Below are positions 31,564 to 40,238 of a stretch of DNA of 64,000 nucleotides, one piece after another. Within the stretch, counting starts at the first letter, position 1; each line of letters starts with the position of its first letter. The notes below the pieces were generated by a model. The model saw only the letters and a program-made list of their open reading frames with translations. It ran no database searches and was not told the origin of the DNA. The position numbers were made by a program, and so were the translations under genes. The stretch is from Arcobacteraceae bacterium. GTDB lineage: Bacteria; Campylobacterota; Campylobacteria; Campylobacterales; Arcobacteraceae. Location of the stretch: assembly GCA_028375605.1 (NCBI GenBank), contig JAONGR010000001.1:124001-188000 (forward strand), given 5' to 3'.

Positions 31564-32226
31564 TTATAATAATGCATCTAAGGAACCAAGCATTGTATCT
31601 ATTTTAGACTCAACGCTACCATCAAAATTACCTAAATCACTAGCAATTACAACACCTCCTGCTGCAACATTTGAATCCTCTTGTAAATTAATAAAACTAT
31701 CAAGTGTCAAGGTATCTTTTAGAATTACATAATCTTTTGGATTTAAATGGATTGTAACTTTAGAAGAAGTTTTAATTTTATCCATCATTCCTTTAATAGA
31801 TTCTTCAGCAATTTTAGCAGAGTTTTCGCCGATTTCTATCCCAATTATTTTCTTAGCTATAGAAAATGAAGTTTTTACTAATTTTGTTTCCATTTGAAAT
31901 GTAGCCTGCTCAAAAAATGTTGAATAATTCTTTAAATCTTTTAATGCTTCAATAAGTTGCTTATCTAAATCCCTTCCTTTAACACCATCATTTTCTATAG
32001 ACTCTACTCTTTGTCCTATTTGTACCAATGTTTTTTGTAAATTTTGTATCTCTTCTAATACAGGATCAACATTACCATTAATAGATTTATTATTTAATGT
32101 TGCAACATTTTTCATACTCTCATTTTGATTTTGATCATTTGTAATAAAAGTACCAAGTTCATAAGGAACTGTTTCATTATTTGCTTTCATTACCTTTGAA
32201 GTTGTATTTACATTATTGCCAGACAT
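31564..32226 (-). CDS. fliH: Flagellar assembly protein FliH
   Basis: Downstream of fliG; FliH/YscL-like C-terminus (FSIAKKIIGIEIGENSAKIAEESIKGMMDKIKTSSKVTIHLNPKDY). Confidence 0.9.
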   Translation of the reverse strand: MSGNNVNTTSKVMKANNETVPYELGTFITNDQNQNESMKNVATLNNKSINGNVDPVLEEIQNLQKTLVQIGQRVESIENDGVKGRDLDKQLIEALKDLKNYSTFFEQATFQMETKLVKTSFSIAKKIIGIEIGENSAKIAEESIKGMMDKIKTSSKVTIHLNPKDYVILKDTLTLDSFINLQEDSNVAAGGVVIASDLGNFDGSVESKIDTMLGSLDALL

Positions 32227-32228
32227 TT

Positions 32229-33239
32229 TTATTCCTCATCATCAATTCGTTCAATCTCACCACTTTCTAATAATCTCATTGCAACTTCAAGAATCTTACG
32301 TTGAGCATCTTCAATATCTTTTATTTTAGTTCTACCCAACATTTCAAATTCTTCTTGGAATCTATCACGTGCTCTTTGAGACATTGAACCAGTTATAATT
32401 GCCATATCTTCTTCAGTAGCATTTTTTAAAGCTATTGTTAAATCTTCAGTTTCAACATTTCCAATTACTTTCATAATATCATTTGGATCAAGAGCTAAAA
32501 GATCTTCAAATACAAACATGTTTTCTTTAATTTTTGCTGCAAGTACAGGATCTAAGCCATTTATATTTTCAAGTATATCTGTAGATTTAGAACCCATTTT
32601 ATTTAACATATCCGCAACTGTTTTTACTCCACCCACAGTAACAATAGAAGCCAGTAGCGATTCTAGTTTCTTCTCTAAAACTTGAGACATAGAACGAACA
32701 ATACTAGGAGATACATCTTTAATTGTTGCCATTTGCATAGATATTTTTACTTTTAATGTATCATCTAATTTAGACAGCACAGCAGAGGCATCTTCTGCAT
32801 CCATATGTGCTAATACTACTGCGATTGTTTGTGGAGATTCATCTTTAATAAAATCTGCAAGTTGTTTTGGATCTATATTTTCTAAATATGCAAATGATTG
32901 TTTTGCCTCTTGTAATCGAGCTAACTTTGCAAGCACTTTATCAGCTTCTGCTTTTCCTAGTGATTTATACAAGATATCTTTTGCATAATCAAAACCCCCA
33001 GAACTAATATATGAGCTTGATTGAATAAATAAATGAAATTCTTCCAATATTGCAAGAGAGGTATCTTTATCAATTGATCTTATTTGTGTGATTGAAATAG
33101 ATAAATCTTCAACTACTTCTTTTGGTAAACTTTGAAATATTTTAACAGTTGCTTCTTCTCCAATAAGTACACAAAAATGTGCAACTTTTTCAATCATTGG
33201 CATACCATCTATTGTATTTTTAAGAGATTCTTTAGACAT
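32229..33239 (-). CDS. fliG: Flagellar motor switch protein FliG
   Basis: FIKDESPQTIAVVLAHMDAEDASAVLSKL; FVFEDLLALDPNDIMKVI; MSQRARDRFQEEFEMLG. Confidence 0.96.
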   Translation of the reverse strand: MSKESLKNTIDGMPMIEKVAHFCVLIGEEATVKIFQSLPKEVVEDLSISITQIRSIDKDTSLAILEEFHLFIQSSSYISSGGFDYAKDILYKSLGKAEADKVLAKLARLQEAKQSFAYLENIDPKQLADFIKDESPQTIAVVLAHMDAEDASAVLSKLDDTLKVKISMQMATIKDVSPSIVRSMSQVLEKKLESLLASIVTVGGVKTVADMLNKMGSKSTDILENINGLDPVLAAKIKENMFVFEDLLALDPNDIMKVIGNVETEDLTIALKNATEEDMAIITGSMSQRARDRFQEEFEMLGRTKIKDIEDAQRKILEVAMRLLESGEIERIDDEE

Positions 33240-33240
33240 T

Positions 33241-34926
33241 TTATTTACCTTTTAACTTCGCGTCACCTTCATTTAATAACATCAATATCATTTGTGCTAT
33301 ATCTTCGGGTTGCTCATTTACACTTTGTTCTATTTGTTCTATTAAAACTTCATATTTTGCAGATTCTTCCGCACTTAATCCATCTAAGTTACTTAATATT
33401 TGACCTTTAACTCTTGCTTTTAATTTACTTTGTTCTGTTCTTGAATCAAATTCATCAAAAATATCTTCCATTTCACTATTATTTGATCCTTCACCTGAAG
33501 CATTTCCTCCAAGTAAAGCAATCTCATTGTTTGCTATAAATTTTTTATAAAATACAAATAACAAAATCATTGCTATTAAGTACTGTATATACTCACTGTA
33601 TTCTTTTAACATCGATTCCGTTGACAATAAACCCAAACCATCATCGCTACTTGTTACTTCTATCGCTTTTTCACTACCAAATGGTTGTAAGCCAAGAAAT
33701 TTAAAAGATTTAACAGTTACATTATCTCCTCTTTTTTCTTGATACCCAATAGCTACTTGAACAATTGAATTTAAACTATTAAGAAATTCTTCTTTATTAT
33801 CAAGTTTTTCCAAAACAGCAGAGTCAAATGTAACTGCAGCTGTAATCTTTGCTATTCCAGCATATGCATTATTTTTTTGACTTATTATTTTTTTCGAAAT
33901 TTCATAGTTAGTAACATTTTTAGCTTCTTCTTTTGAAGTTTTTTTTGTTTTAAGCTGATTTTCTTGTTCTGGATCTTCAATATTACTTTCTGCTCCAGGT
34001 ACTCCACCAACATTTGGTTCTTGTGCATCTGAATTAGCAGCTACTTCACTTGTTTGTTGACTTCTAATTGTTCCTTCAGGTTCATATATCTCTTGGTTTA
34101 TAATTTGTTTAGTAAAATCTAGTTCAATTGAAACTTTTGCAACAATACGTTGATCTCCTAAAAAAGGTAATAATAAATCTTTAATTTTATTTTCATAATC
34201 ATTTTCTAATTTAATCTTATATTTTTCATGTTCTATATATTTTAAACTCTCTAAACTTTCAAGATTATTTTCTAATAATGATCCATTTTGATTTATAAGT
34301 TTTATATTTTCAATCTTTAATTTAGGAATAGAAGAAGCAATAAAATTTTTTATCCCTTCAACTTGTCTTTGAGATAATGCGGTACCTTCTCTTAAATTAA
34401 GTACTGCAGATGCAGTTGGATCTGTTTTTCTTTGTGTAAATACTGATTCTTTAGGTATCGCAATTTTTACAGATGCGGCAAGAATACCTGATATCGATTC
34501 TAAAGAACGACCAAGTTCACCTTCTAAAGCTCGTAAATATTTTACTTTATTTTCAAAATTTGTAGTTCCCAAAGAACTCTTATCAAATATTTCCCAACCC
34601 GTATGCTTACTTGTTGAAGCATCACTTGTTACTAGTTTTATTTTTGCAATATTAATATTATTTTTATTTGTTCGTAATGTTAAATTATTACCTGAACCTA
34701 AAATCGAATAAGGTATTGAAGCTGCGTCTAACTCACTACTAGCCAACATTACTTGTGCTTTTGTTAAATTTGTTGCTATGTTATAATTTAACTCTTCATC
34801 TTTAGATTTTATATTTGAATAAATTAACAATCCAATTAAAAATAAAAATAATACAGAAAATCCACCTATTATTACAGCACGTTGTGCAGAATTAAGATTA
34901 TTGATAAACTTAAAAATTTGTTCCAT
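33241..34926 (-). CDS. fliF: Flagellar M-ring protein FliF
   Basis: 561 aa; IFDKSSLGTTNFENKVKYLRALEGELGRSLESISGILAASVKIAIPKESVF. Confidence 0.96.
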   Translation of the reverse strand: MEQIFKFINNLNSAQRAVIIGGFSVLFLFLIGLLIYSNIKSKDEELNYNIATNLTKAQVMLASSELDAASIPYSILGSGNNLTLRTNKNNINIAKIKLVTSDASTSKHTGWEIFDKSSLGTTNFENKVKYLRALEGELGRSLESISGILAASVKIAIPKESVFTQRKTDPTASAVLNLREGTALSQRQVEGIKNFIASSIPKLKIENIKLINQNGSLLENNLESLESLKYIEHEKYKIKLENDYENKIKDLLLPFLGDQRIVAKVSIELDFTKQIINQEIYEPEGTIRSQQTSEVAANSDAQEPNVGGVPGAESNIEDPEQENQLKTKKTSKEEAKNVTNYEISKKIISQKNNAYAGIAKITAAVTFDSAVLEKLDNKEEFLNSLNSIVQVAIGYQEKRGDNVTVKSFKFLGLQPFGSEKAIEVTSSDDGLGLLSTESMLKEYSEYIQYLIAMILLFVFYKKFIANNEIALLGGNASGEGSNNSEMEDIFDEFDSRTEQSKLKARVKGQILSNLDGLSAEESAKYEVLIEQIEQSVNEQPEDIAQMILMLLNEGDAKLKGK

Positions 34927-34944
34927 ATTTATTATATCCTATGT

Positions 34945-35349
34945 TTAGTTTTTACTTGAAGAATCTATCATTGTTTTAAACCAAGTAGAATCTTTTTTAA
35001 TTGAATTTTGTATAGCACCAAACATAACTGAGTTTTTAGACATCTCACTCATTTGAGTATCTAAATTTATATTGTTCCCGTCATTTTGTTCAACAAGACC
35101 TTGGACTTCGTACATTTCAAAATTTGATTTTGAATCATCCATACTTACATTCATATGATTATTATGAGTAGTCATTAACTTTAAACTTTGTTCTTCATTT
35201 GATTTTTTTAATTGGTCAACAAATTTTAAATCTTTTGTCTTATAATCAGGTGTATCTATATTAGCTATATTCGATGAAATAGCTTTTTGTCTTTCACCTC
35301 GATAGTTTAATTGCTGAAACAAAAGTTCTGTAACACTACTTGGCTCCAT
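34945..35349 (-). CDS. flgB: Flagellar basal-body rod protein FlgB
   Basis: LLFQQLNYRGERQKAISSNIANIDTPDYKTKDLKF. Confidence 0.93.
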   Translation of the reverse strand: MEPSSVTELLFQQLNYRGERQKAISSNIANIDTPDYKTKDLKFVDQLKKSNEEQSLKLMTTHNNHMNVSMDDSKSNFEMYEVQGLVEQNDGNNINLDTQMSEMSKNSVMFGAIQNSIKKDSTWFKTMIDSSSKN

Positions 35350-35365
35350 GTTCTACTACCTTTTA

Positions 35366-36082
35366 TTATGATTTACCTATAGAATCAATTACCGTACCAT
35401 TAATTTCATCTATAGTATTTATAGCTTTTTGAGACTGTTCAAATTTTCTTTGAGCTTCAATCAATCCAACCATTGTTCTTATACTATTTACATTACTATG
35501 CTCTAAAGCACCTTGAAGAACATATTCCCCAGAATTTGCAACTAACTCTACTTGGGTGTTATCAATCACTTTATAATTATTGTTTCCTAATTTATCTACA
35601 TTAGTAAAATCAATTTTAGATACAGCAATATTTGCAGCAAAATCAGGATCATCAATTGATATTTCTTCATTATTAGAATTTAAAACAGGATAACCATTTT
35701 GATTTATTAGTGTTCCATCAATACTTTTAAAAGAACCATCTCTTGTATATTCCGTCTCACCTTGTTCATTTCTTATTTTAAAAAACATATTTTTATCTTT
35801 TAGTGCAAAATCTAAACCGTTACCTGTTTGTTTTATAGCACCAACTGATTCATTTTTAAAACTTCCATCTATTTTAGGTATAGTATCCATCATAAGACTT
35901 TCTTTTAAAATAGTTTCATCTTTAATCTCTTGCTGTTTTAAGTATCGATTAAAAGTCCCTTCTGATAAATGTTCTTCTTTAAAGCCAACCGTATTCAGAT
36001 TTGCTAAGTTATTAGATATTACATCAACTCTATTTAGTTGATTTACCATACTTGCTGTTAATTGATGTATACCTTGTGTCAT
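35366..36082 (-). CDS. flgF: Flagellar basal-body rod protein FlgF/FlgG family
   Basis: GIHQLTASMVNQLNRVDVISNNLANLNTVGFKEE; NSIRTMVGLIEAQRKFEQSQKAINTIDE. Confidence 0.85.
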   Translation of the reverse strand: MTQGIHQLTASMVNQLNRVDVISNNLANLNTVGFKEEHLSEGTFNRYLKQQEIKDETILKESLMMDTIPKIDGSFKNESVGAIKQTGNGLDFALKDKNMFFKIRNEQGETEYTRDGSFKSIDGTLINQNGYPVLNSNNEEISIDDPDFAANIAVSKIDFTNVDKLGNNNYKVIDNTQVELVANSGEYVLQGALEHSNVNSIRTMVGLIEAQRKFEQSQKAINTIDEINGTVIDSIGKS

Positions 36083-36094
36083 AATATCCCTTTT

Positions 36095-36925
36095 TTAATT
36101 CGCTGAAAATTCTGAAATTAATGATTCGATATCATCACTATCTACAATATCATTTGAATCACCTGAAATATGTTTAGCAATTTGAACTTCTGCTTTACCT
36201 GAATCATCTTCAAATATTCCATTTAAATAGCTACTTAATTTTTTAATTACAGCCATCACTCTTTCTATTTTTTGACGATTTATATCATGGTATTGCATTA
36301 ATTCCATGGCTTCAAAAACTTTATTATTTTCAGCATCAACTTTTAATGACAATTCATTTGATGTCTCAATCAATTGTTTTGCATTTGTTAAATTATCTGT
36401 AAAAATATCTACGTTAGGAAATTTTATAGATAATGACTCTAATAATTCTGATTGTTGTGTTATGAATTCAGACATATTCTTATTGTATTTTGATATTTCT
36501 GCATTCTCATCTAATATAAAACTTAAAACGTCAAATATTTGAGAAGCTTTTTCTTCACTATCATCAGCAACTTCATTAAGCTGATTAACAACTTTGTTTT
36601 CATCACTGGCAGGAAGAGGATATTGGTTATTATTGATTTTTGATTCCATCTCTGATACTTCTGAGTCTTTACTCTCATTAGGTTCATCAACAACGCCATC
36701 AATACCAGCTAAAATATCATCAACATTAACATCTTCTTCATCTACAATACCATCAATACCAGCTAAGATATCATCGACATTAATATCTTCATCAGGATCA
36801 ATATTTTCTACAGATTCTGGTTCAATATTTAATTCATCACCTGCTATATTTTCTTCTACTTCGTCAACTTGTATATCATCAGCACCACTCATTAATGCTT
36901 CAATTTCTTCTTGACTCATACTCAT
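36095..36925 (-). CDS. cheZ: CheZ-family CheY-P phosphatase (HP0170/Cj0700 type)
   Basis: MSQEEIEALM N-terminus; C-terminal ELMQYHDINRQKIERVMAVIKKLSSYLNGIFED (CheZ-like D-x3-Q helix) and VDSDDIESLISEFS tail; adjacent to cheY. Confidence 0.75.
   Translation of the reverse strand: MSMSQEEIEALMSGADDIQVDEVEENIAGDELNIEPESVENIDPDEDINVDDILAGIDGIVDEEDVNVDDILAGIDGVVDEPNESKDSEVSEMESKINNNQYPLPASDENKVVNQLNEVADDSEEKASQIFDVLSFILDENAEISKYNKNMSEFITQQSELLESLSIKFPNVDIFTDNLTNAKQLIETSNELSLKVDAENNKVFEAMELMQYHDINRQKIERVMAVIKKLSSYLNGIFEDDSGKAEVQIAKHISGDSNDIVDSDDIESLISEFSAN
36683..36790. repeat. Two-copy 54-bp in-frame tandem repeat inside cheZ-like gene
   Basis: Copies 36683-36736 and 36737-36790 encode near-identical 18-aa units around (I/V)NVDDILAGIDG(I/V)VDE. 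Confidence 0.9.
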
Positions 36926-36928
36926 AGG

Positions 36929-37297
36929 TTATCCCTTAACTAGACCATCTAGTTTTTCTTTTAATATCTCTGCACTAAAAGGTTTTACTATATAGTTATT
37001 TACTCCAGCTTTTAATGCGGTAATAACTTCACCTTTACCACCTTCTGTTGTAATCATAACAATAGGAACTTTTTTGTCTACAGACCGAATAGTCTTTACA
37101 AGCTCTAATCCGTTCATATTTGGCATATTCCAATCTGTTAATACTACATCATAATTATTATTATCTTGAAATAATTTCCATGCAACAACACCATCTTCAG
37201 CTTCATCAAAATCTTCTTTAGCTACACCCAGCTGCTGCACTACATTTCCGATGATTCTTCTCATTGTTGAACTGTCATCTACTATCAATATTCTCAT
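36929..37297 (-). CDS. cheY: Chemotaxis response regulator CheY
   Basis: Single receiver domain: MRILIVDDSSTMRRIIGNV, VVLTDWNMPNMNGLELVKTIR, VNNYIVKPFS. Confidence 0.95.
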   Translation of the reverse strand: MRILIVDDSSTMRRIIGNVVQQLGVAKEDFDEAEDGVVAWKLFQDNNNYDVVLTDWNMPNMNGLELVKTIRSVDKKVPIVMITTEGGKGEVITALKAGVNNYIVKPFSAEILKEKLDGLVKG

Positions 37298-37433
37298 AGA
37301 TATCCCTTTATTAAATAAAATACTAAATACATTATACTTAATTTTCTTTAAAATTTATCTTAATTTTGTTTTATATATTTTTAATACATTATGATGTAGA
37401 ATTATAGTAATTAATACCAATAAGGATATAGAG

Positions 37434-38222
37434 ATGATTAGAGGATTATACACAGCCGCAGCAGGTATGACAGCTCAGCAACAAAACATTGATGTAATTT
37501 CAAATAATATTGCCAATGTTAATACCGATGGATTCAAACAAGACCGAGCAGAATTTCAAGATTTGATGTACCAATCGCTAAATTATACAGCAGGTGCTAC
37601 ATCTTCAAATACAAATAATCCAACAGGAATTGACACAGGTCTTGGGGTAAGAGTTTCTGGTATACAAAAAAACTTTTTACAAGGAAGCCTTAAAGAAACT
37701 GGAAATGATTATGATATTGCGATTCAAGGGGATGGATTCTTCCAAATTGCTACACCCGCTGGAGAAACTGCTTATTCTCGAAATGGTGCATTCAAATTAG
37801 ATAGTGAAGGGACAATTGTAAATGCACAAGGATATGCTTTAGAACCTGAAATAACAATTCCTTCTGAGTTAGTTAATATATCAATCGCTCAAGATGGTAC
37901 GGTAACGGGACAAGATGCTACGACAGGGGAAAGTACTGAACTTGGTCAAATTACTCTAGTAAATTTTATTAATTCAGCAGGACTATCACCTCAAGGTAGT
38001 AATTTATACCTAGCTTCCGATACTTCAGGTGATCCAATTGAATTAACACCAGGAACTGATGGAATTGGTTCTTTACAACAAGGGATGCTCGAAGGTTCGA
38101 ATGTTCAACTTGTAACGGAAATGGTAAATTTAATTACAGCACAAAGAGGTTATGAAGCAAATTCAAAAGCTATTAATACAACAGATTCTATGCTACAGAC
38201 TGTTAATGCATTGAAACGATAA
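37434..38222 (+). CDS. flgG: Flagellar distal rod protein FlgG
   Basis: MIRGLYTAAAGMTAQQQNIDVISNNIANVNTDGFKQDRAEFQDLMYQ; 262 aa. Confidence 0.96.
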   Translation: MIRGLYTAAAGMTAQQQNIDVISNNIANVNTDGFKQDRAEFQDLMYQSLNYTAGATSSNTNNPTGIDTGLGVRVSGIQKNFLQGSLKETGNDYDIAIQGDGFFQIATPAGETAYSRNGAFKLDSEGTIVNAQGYALEPEITIPSELVNISIAQDGTVTGQDATTGESTELGQITLVNFINSAGLSPQGSNLYLASDTSGDPIELTPGTDGIGSLQQGMLEGSNVQLVTEMVNLITAQRGYEANSKAINTTDSMLQTVNALKR

Positions 38223-38232
38223 TCATAGATAA

Positions 38233-38670
38233 TTGGGTATGGATTTAGCTGAATTAAAGAAAAAAAGGGAAGAAAAGCTTTTAGAGCATAAGCGAAAAAA
38301 AAGAGCTTACTACCTTAAGTCAAAAATAGAGAAAAAAAAAGATACCATCAAAAAAATTAATTCTATTGATTATGAGAAGGAACTCTTTGGGGGAAACTTT
38401 TCTGAAAAGCTAAAAGATATTGCAAAAAAGCAAAAACAACATATACAATCTAGAGAAGAAATTATTCGTCACAAAGTTGATGAATACAGATCTAAAAAAC
38501 AAAAATACTATAAAGAACATAAAGAAATCCGTTTAGAGTATGACAAAGAATATAGAGATAAAAAGAAAGAAAAACTTAAAGAATATCGAAAAGAATACTA
38601 TAGAAAAAATAAAGAAAAGATACTAGAACAGCAAAAACAAAATAGATTAAATAAAAAAATGGAAAAATAA
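38233..38670 (+). CDS. Highly basic, charged coiled-coil protein, function unknown
   Basis: 145 aa, K/E/R/Y-rich (REIYR-like KEYRDKKKEKLKEYRKEYYRKNKEKILEQQKQNR); starts 10 bp after flgG and ends 2 bp before the next gene. Confidence 0.6.
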   Translation: MGMDLAELKKKREEKLLEHKRKKRAYYLKSKIEKKKDTIKKINSIDYEKELFGGNFSEKLKDIAKKQKQHIQSREEIIRHKVDEYRSKKQKYYKEHKEIRLEYDKEYRDKKKEKLKEYRKEYYRKNKEKILEQQKQNRLNKKMEK

Positions 38671-38672
38671 AT

Positions 38673-40238
38673 ATGGCATCAGATTTATCAAAAATAATAC
38701 AAGATAGTATTACTCTTACGCTTAATGGTCTTCTTGCAAAAGATGCGAATATTATTCAAATCACCAAAACTCATATAAAAGATATAGAAGAATTACAATT
38801 GTTAAAAGTCCAATCGGTATTTGATTTTTCAAATTTTACTTCAGAATTCTCGTTTCTCGTTCCTGCAACAAGTTCTTCTTTAATTTTTAATACAATGATG
38901 GGTTCACCTATTACCGAGCTTGCTGAAGAATTAGATGATGATGCAGAAGATGCAATAGGTGAATTTATATCCAATACATCAGGTACTTTAACTACTTCAA
39001 TTAATGGTGCAAATTTTCAAGATGTTGGACAAACAAAATTTAATATAGCGAATAAAGAGATTATTCAAGGAAATAATTTAAATGACCTTGAGAGTACATA
39101 TAGGTTTTTAATCGATTTAGAAGGTAATGAACTCATTATTTTTATTACGTTTGATGATGTGATTTTACCCTATATTAAAGAGATATCAGAGTCAGTTATC
39201 ACTCACCATGAAGAAGAGGTAATAGAAGAGATTGAAGAAACAATAATTGAAGAAGTTCCAGAGGTAAAAGAGGAACCTAAAATAGAAAGTACAGACGAAA
39301 TCAAAGAGATTAAAAAAGAAAATCAAGATGAACAAGAAAAAGAAGAGTCAACTCCCGAGGACAAAAAAGATAAAAAACTAAAACTTATTATCTACATTAT
39401 TGGGGCTTTCTTGGGATTGATTATATTCTCCTTTTTAATAGCATATTTTATGGGGGCATTTGATCAAGAGCCAGTTATCGAAAAAAAATCAGATTTTAAC
39501 AGTACAAAAAAAATAAAAGATAAAAATCAGCTCGAGATAATTAAATACAATACTCTACAAAAAGTAATATTCAAAGCGTCAGACATAAATAAAGAAAGAC
39601 TGAATAATAAATTAGCAGCACTAACGAAGTATAATGTATTAAATAAAGAAGAACTCGAAGCGCAAAAATTGGCTGAAAAAAATAGACTCTTTGAACTAGA
39701 AAAAGAAAAAGAATTACTTGCATTCTCTAAAAAGAATCAAGAGGAAACAATTTTTGTAAAAGAAGAACCTAAAGTAGATAGAGTTATTGAAAAAAAGACA
39801 AAATTCAAACAAGAAACATTTATCGTAGAAAAAGATAAAATTACTGTGACAGATAACACGCAACCTATTTCTAATGAATTAGAAAAAGAAGAAAAAAAAC
39901 AAATAGTACAAAATACTCCTACAATAGAACAACAAACAACAAATATTCAAAATAATTCCATAACGGATATTATTAGTACAAAATTAAGTTATGTGGTTAC
40001 GAGTAGTTTAAAATACAGTTTATTTAAGGTTTTAGTTCAAGAAACAAATACTAAACAAGCCAGAATATCAATATGTAATAATGAAAATGGCAAAACGGCA
40101 ATATATATTGGTCCTTTTGAAACAATTCAATTACAGCAGAAAATGATTGATCTAGTAAAGAAAAATAATTCAGATATAGTTGTAAATCCTATATCAATTA
40201 ATGAAGAAGAATTTAATACTAGATGTAATTTAGAATAG
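38673..40238 (+). CDS. Membrane-anchored FliY-N (CheC/CheX-like) domain protein with C-terminal SPOR-like region
   Basis: N-terminal ~170 aa align by eye with FliY of this window (MASDLSKIIQDSITLTLNGLLA vs MASDISNIIKSEISSTLESLLS; ITFDDVILPYIKEISES vs VSFDSVAVPFVKSLTED); acidic linker; one TM (LIIYIIGAFLGLIIFSFLIAYFMG); C-terminal ...KTAIYIGPFETIQLQQKMIDLVKKNNSDIVVNPI. Confidence 0.7.
   Translation: MASDLSKIIQDSITLTLNGLLAKDANIIQITKTHIKDIEELQLLKVQSVFDFSNFTSEFSFLVPATSSSLIFNTMMGSPITELAEELDDDAEDAIGEFISNTSGTLTTSINGANFQDVGQTKFNIANKEIIQGNNLNDLESTYRFLIDLEGNELIIFITFDDVILPYIKEISESVITHHEEEVIEEIEETIIEEVPEVKEEPKIESTDEIKEIKKENQDEQEKEESTPEDKKDKKLKLIIYIIGAFLGLIIFSFLIAYFMGAFDQEPVIEKKSDFNSTKKIKDKNQLEIIKYNTLQKVIFKASDINKERLNNKLAALTKYNVLNKEELEAQKLAEKNRLFELEKEKELLAFSKKNQEETIFVKEEPKVDRVIEKKTKFKQETFIVEKDKITVTDNTQPISNELEKEEKKQIVQNTPTIEQQTTNIQNNSITDIISTKLSYVVTSSLKYSLFKVLVQETNTKQARISICNNENGKTAIYIGPFETIQLQQKMIDLVKKNNSDIVVNPISINEEEFNTRCNLE

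Noticed and set aside
33132-33410. Plus-strand 92-aa ORF rich in F/H/L/Y
   Set aside because: Antisense to the fliG/fliF junction, composition typical of shadow ORF.
36683-36790. Possible CRISPR-like or mobile repeat
   Set aside because: Only two adjacent copies, in-frame, no spacers; best read as coding tandem duplication. No CRISPR array seen in the window.
36594-36914. Plus-strand ORF with SSTLTSSSSTIPSIPAKI repeats
   Set aside because: Reverse complement of the acidic repeat in the CheZ-like gene, not an independent repeat protein.
40219-40238. 20-bp convergent overlap of the FliY-N membrane gene and the nrnA-like gene as a regulatory antisense device
   Set aside because: Short convergent overlaps are common in compact genomes (others here at 2086-2093 and 52504-52507); no further evidence.
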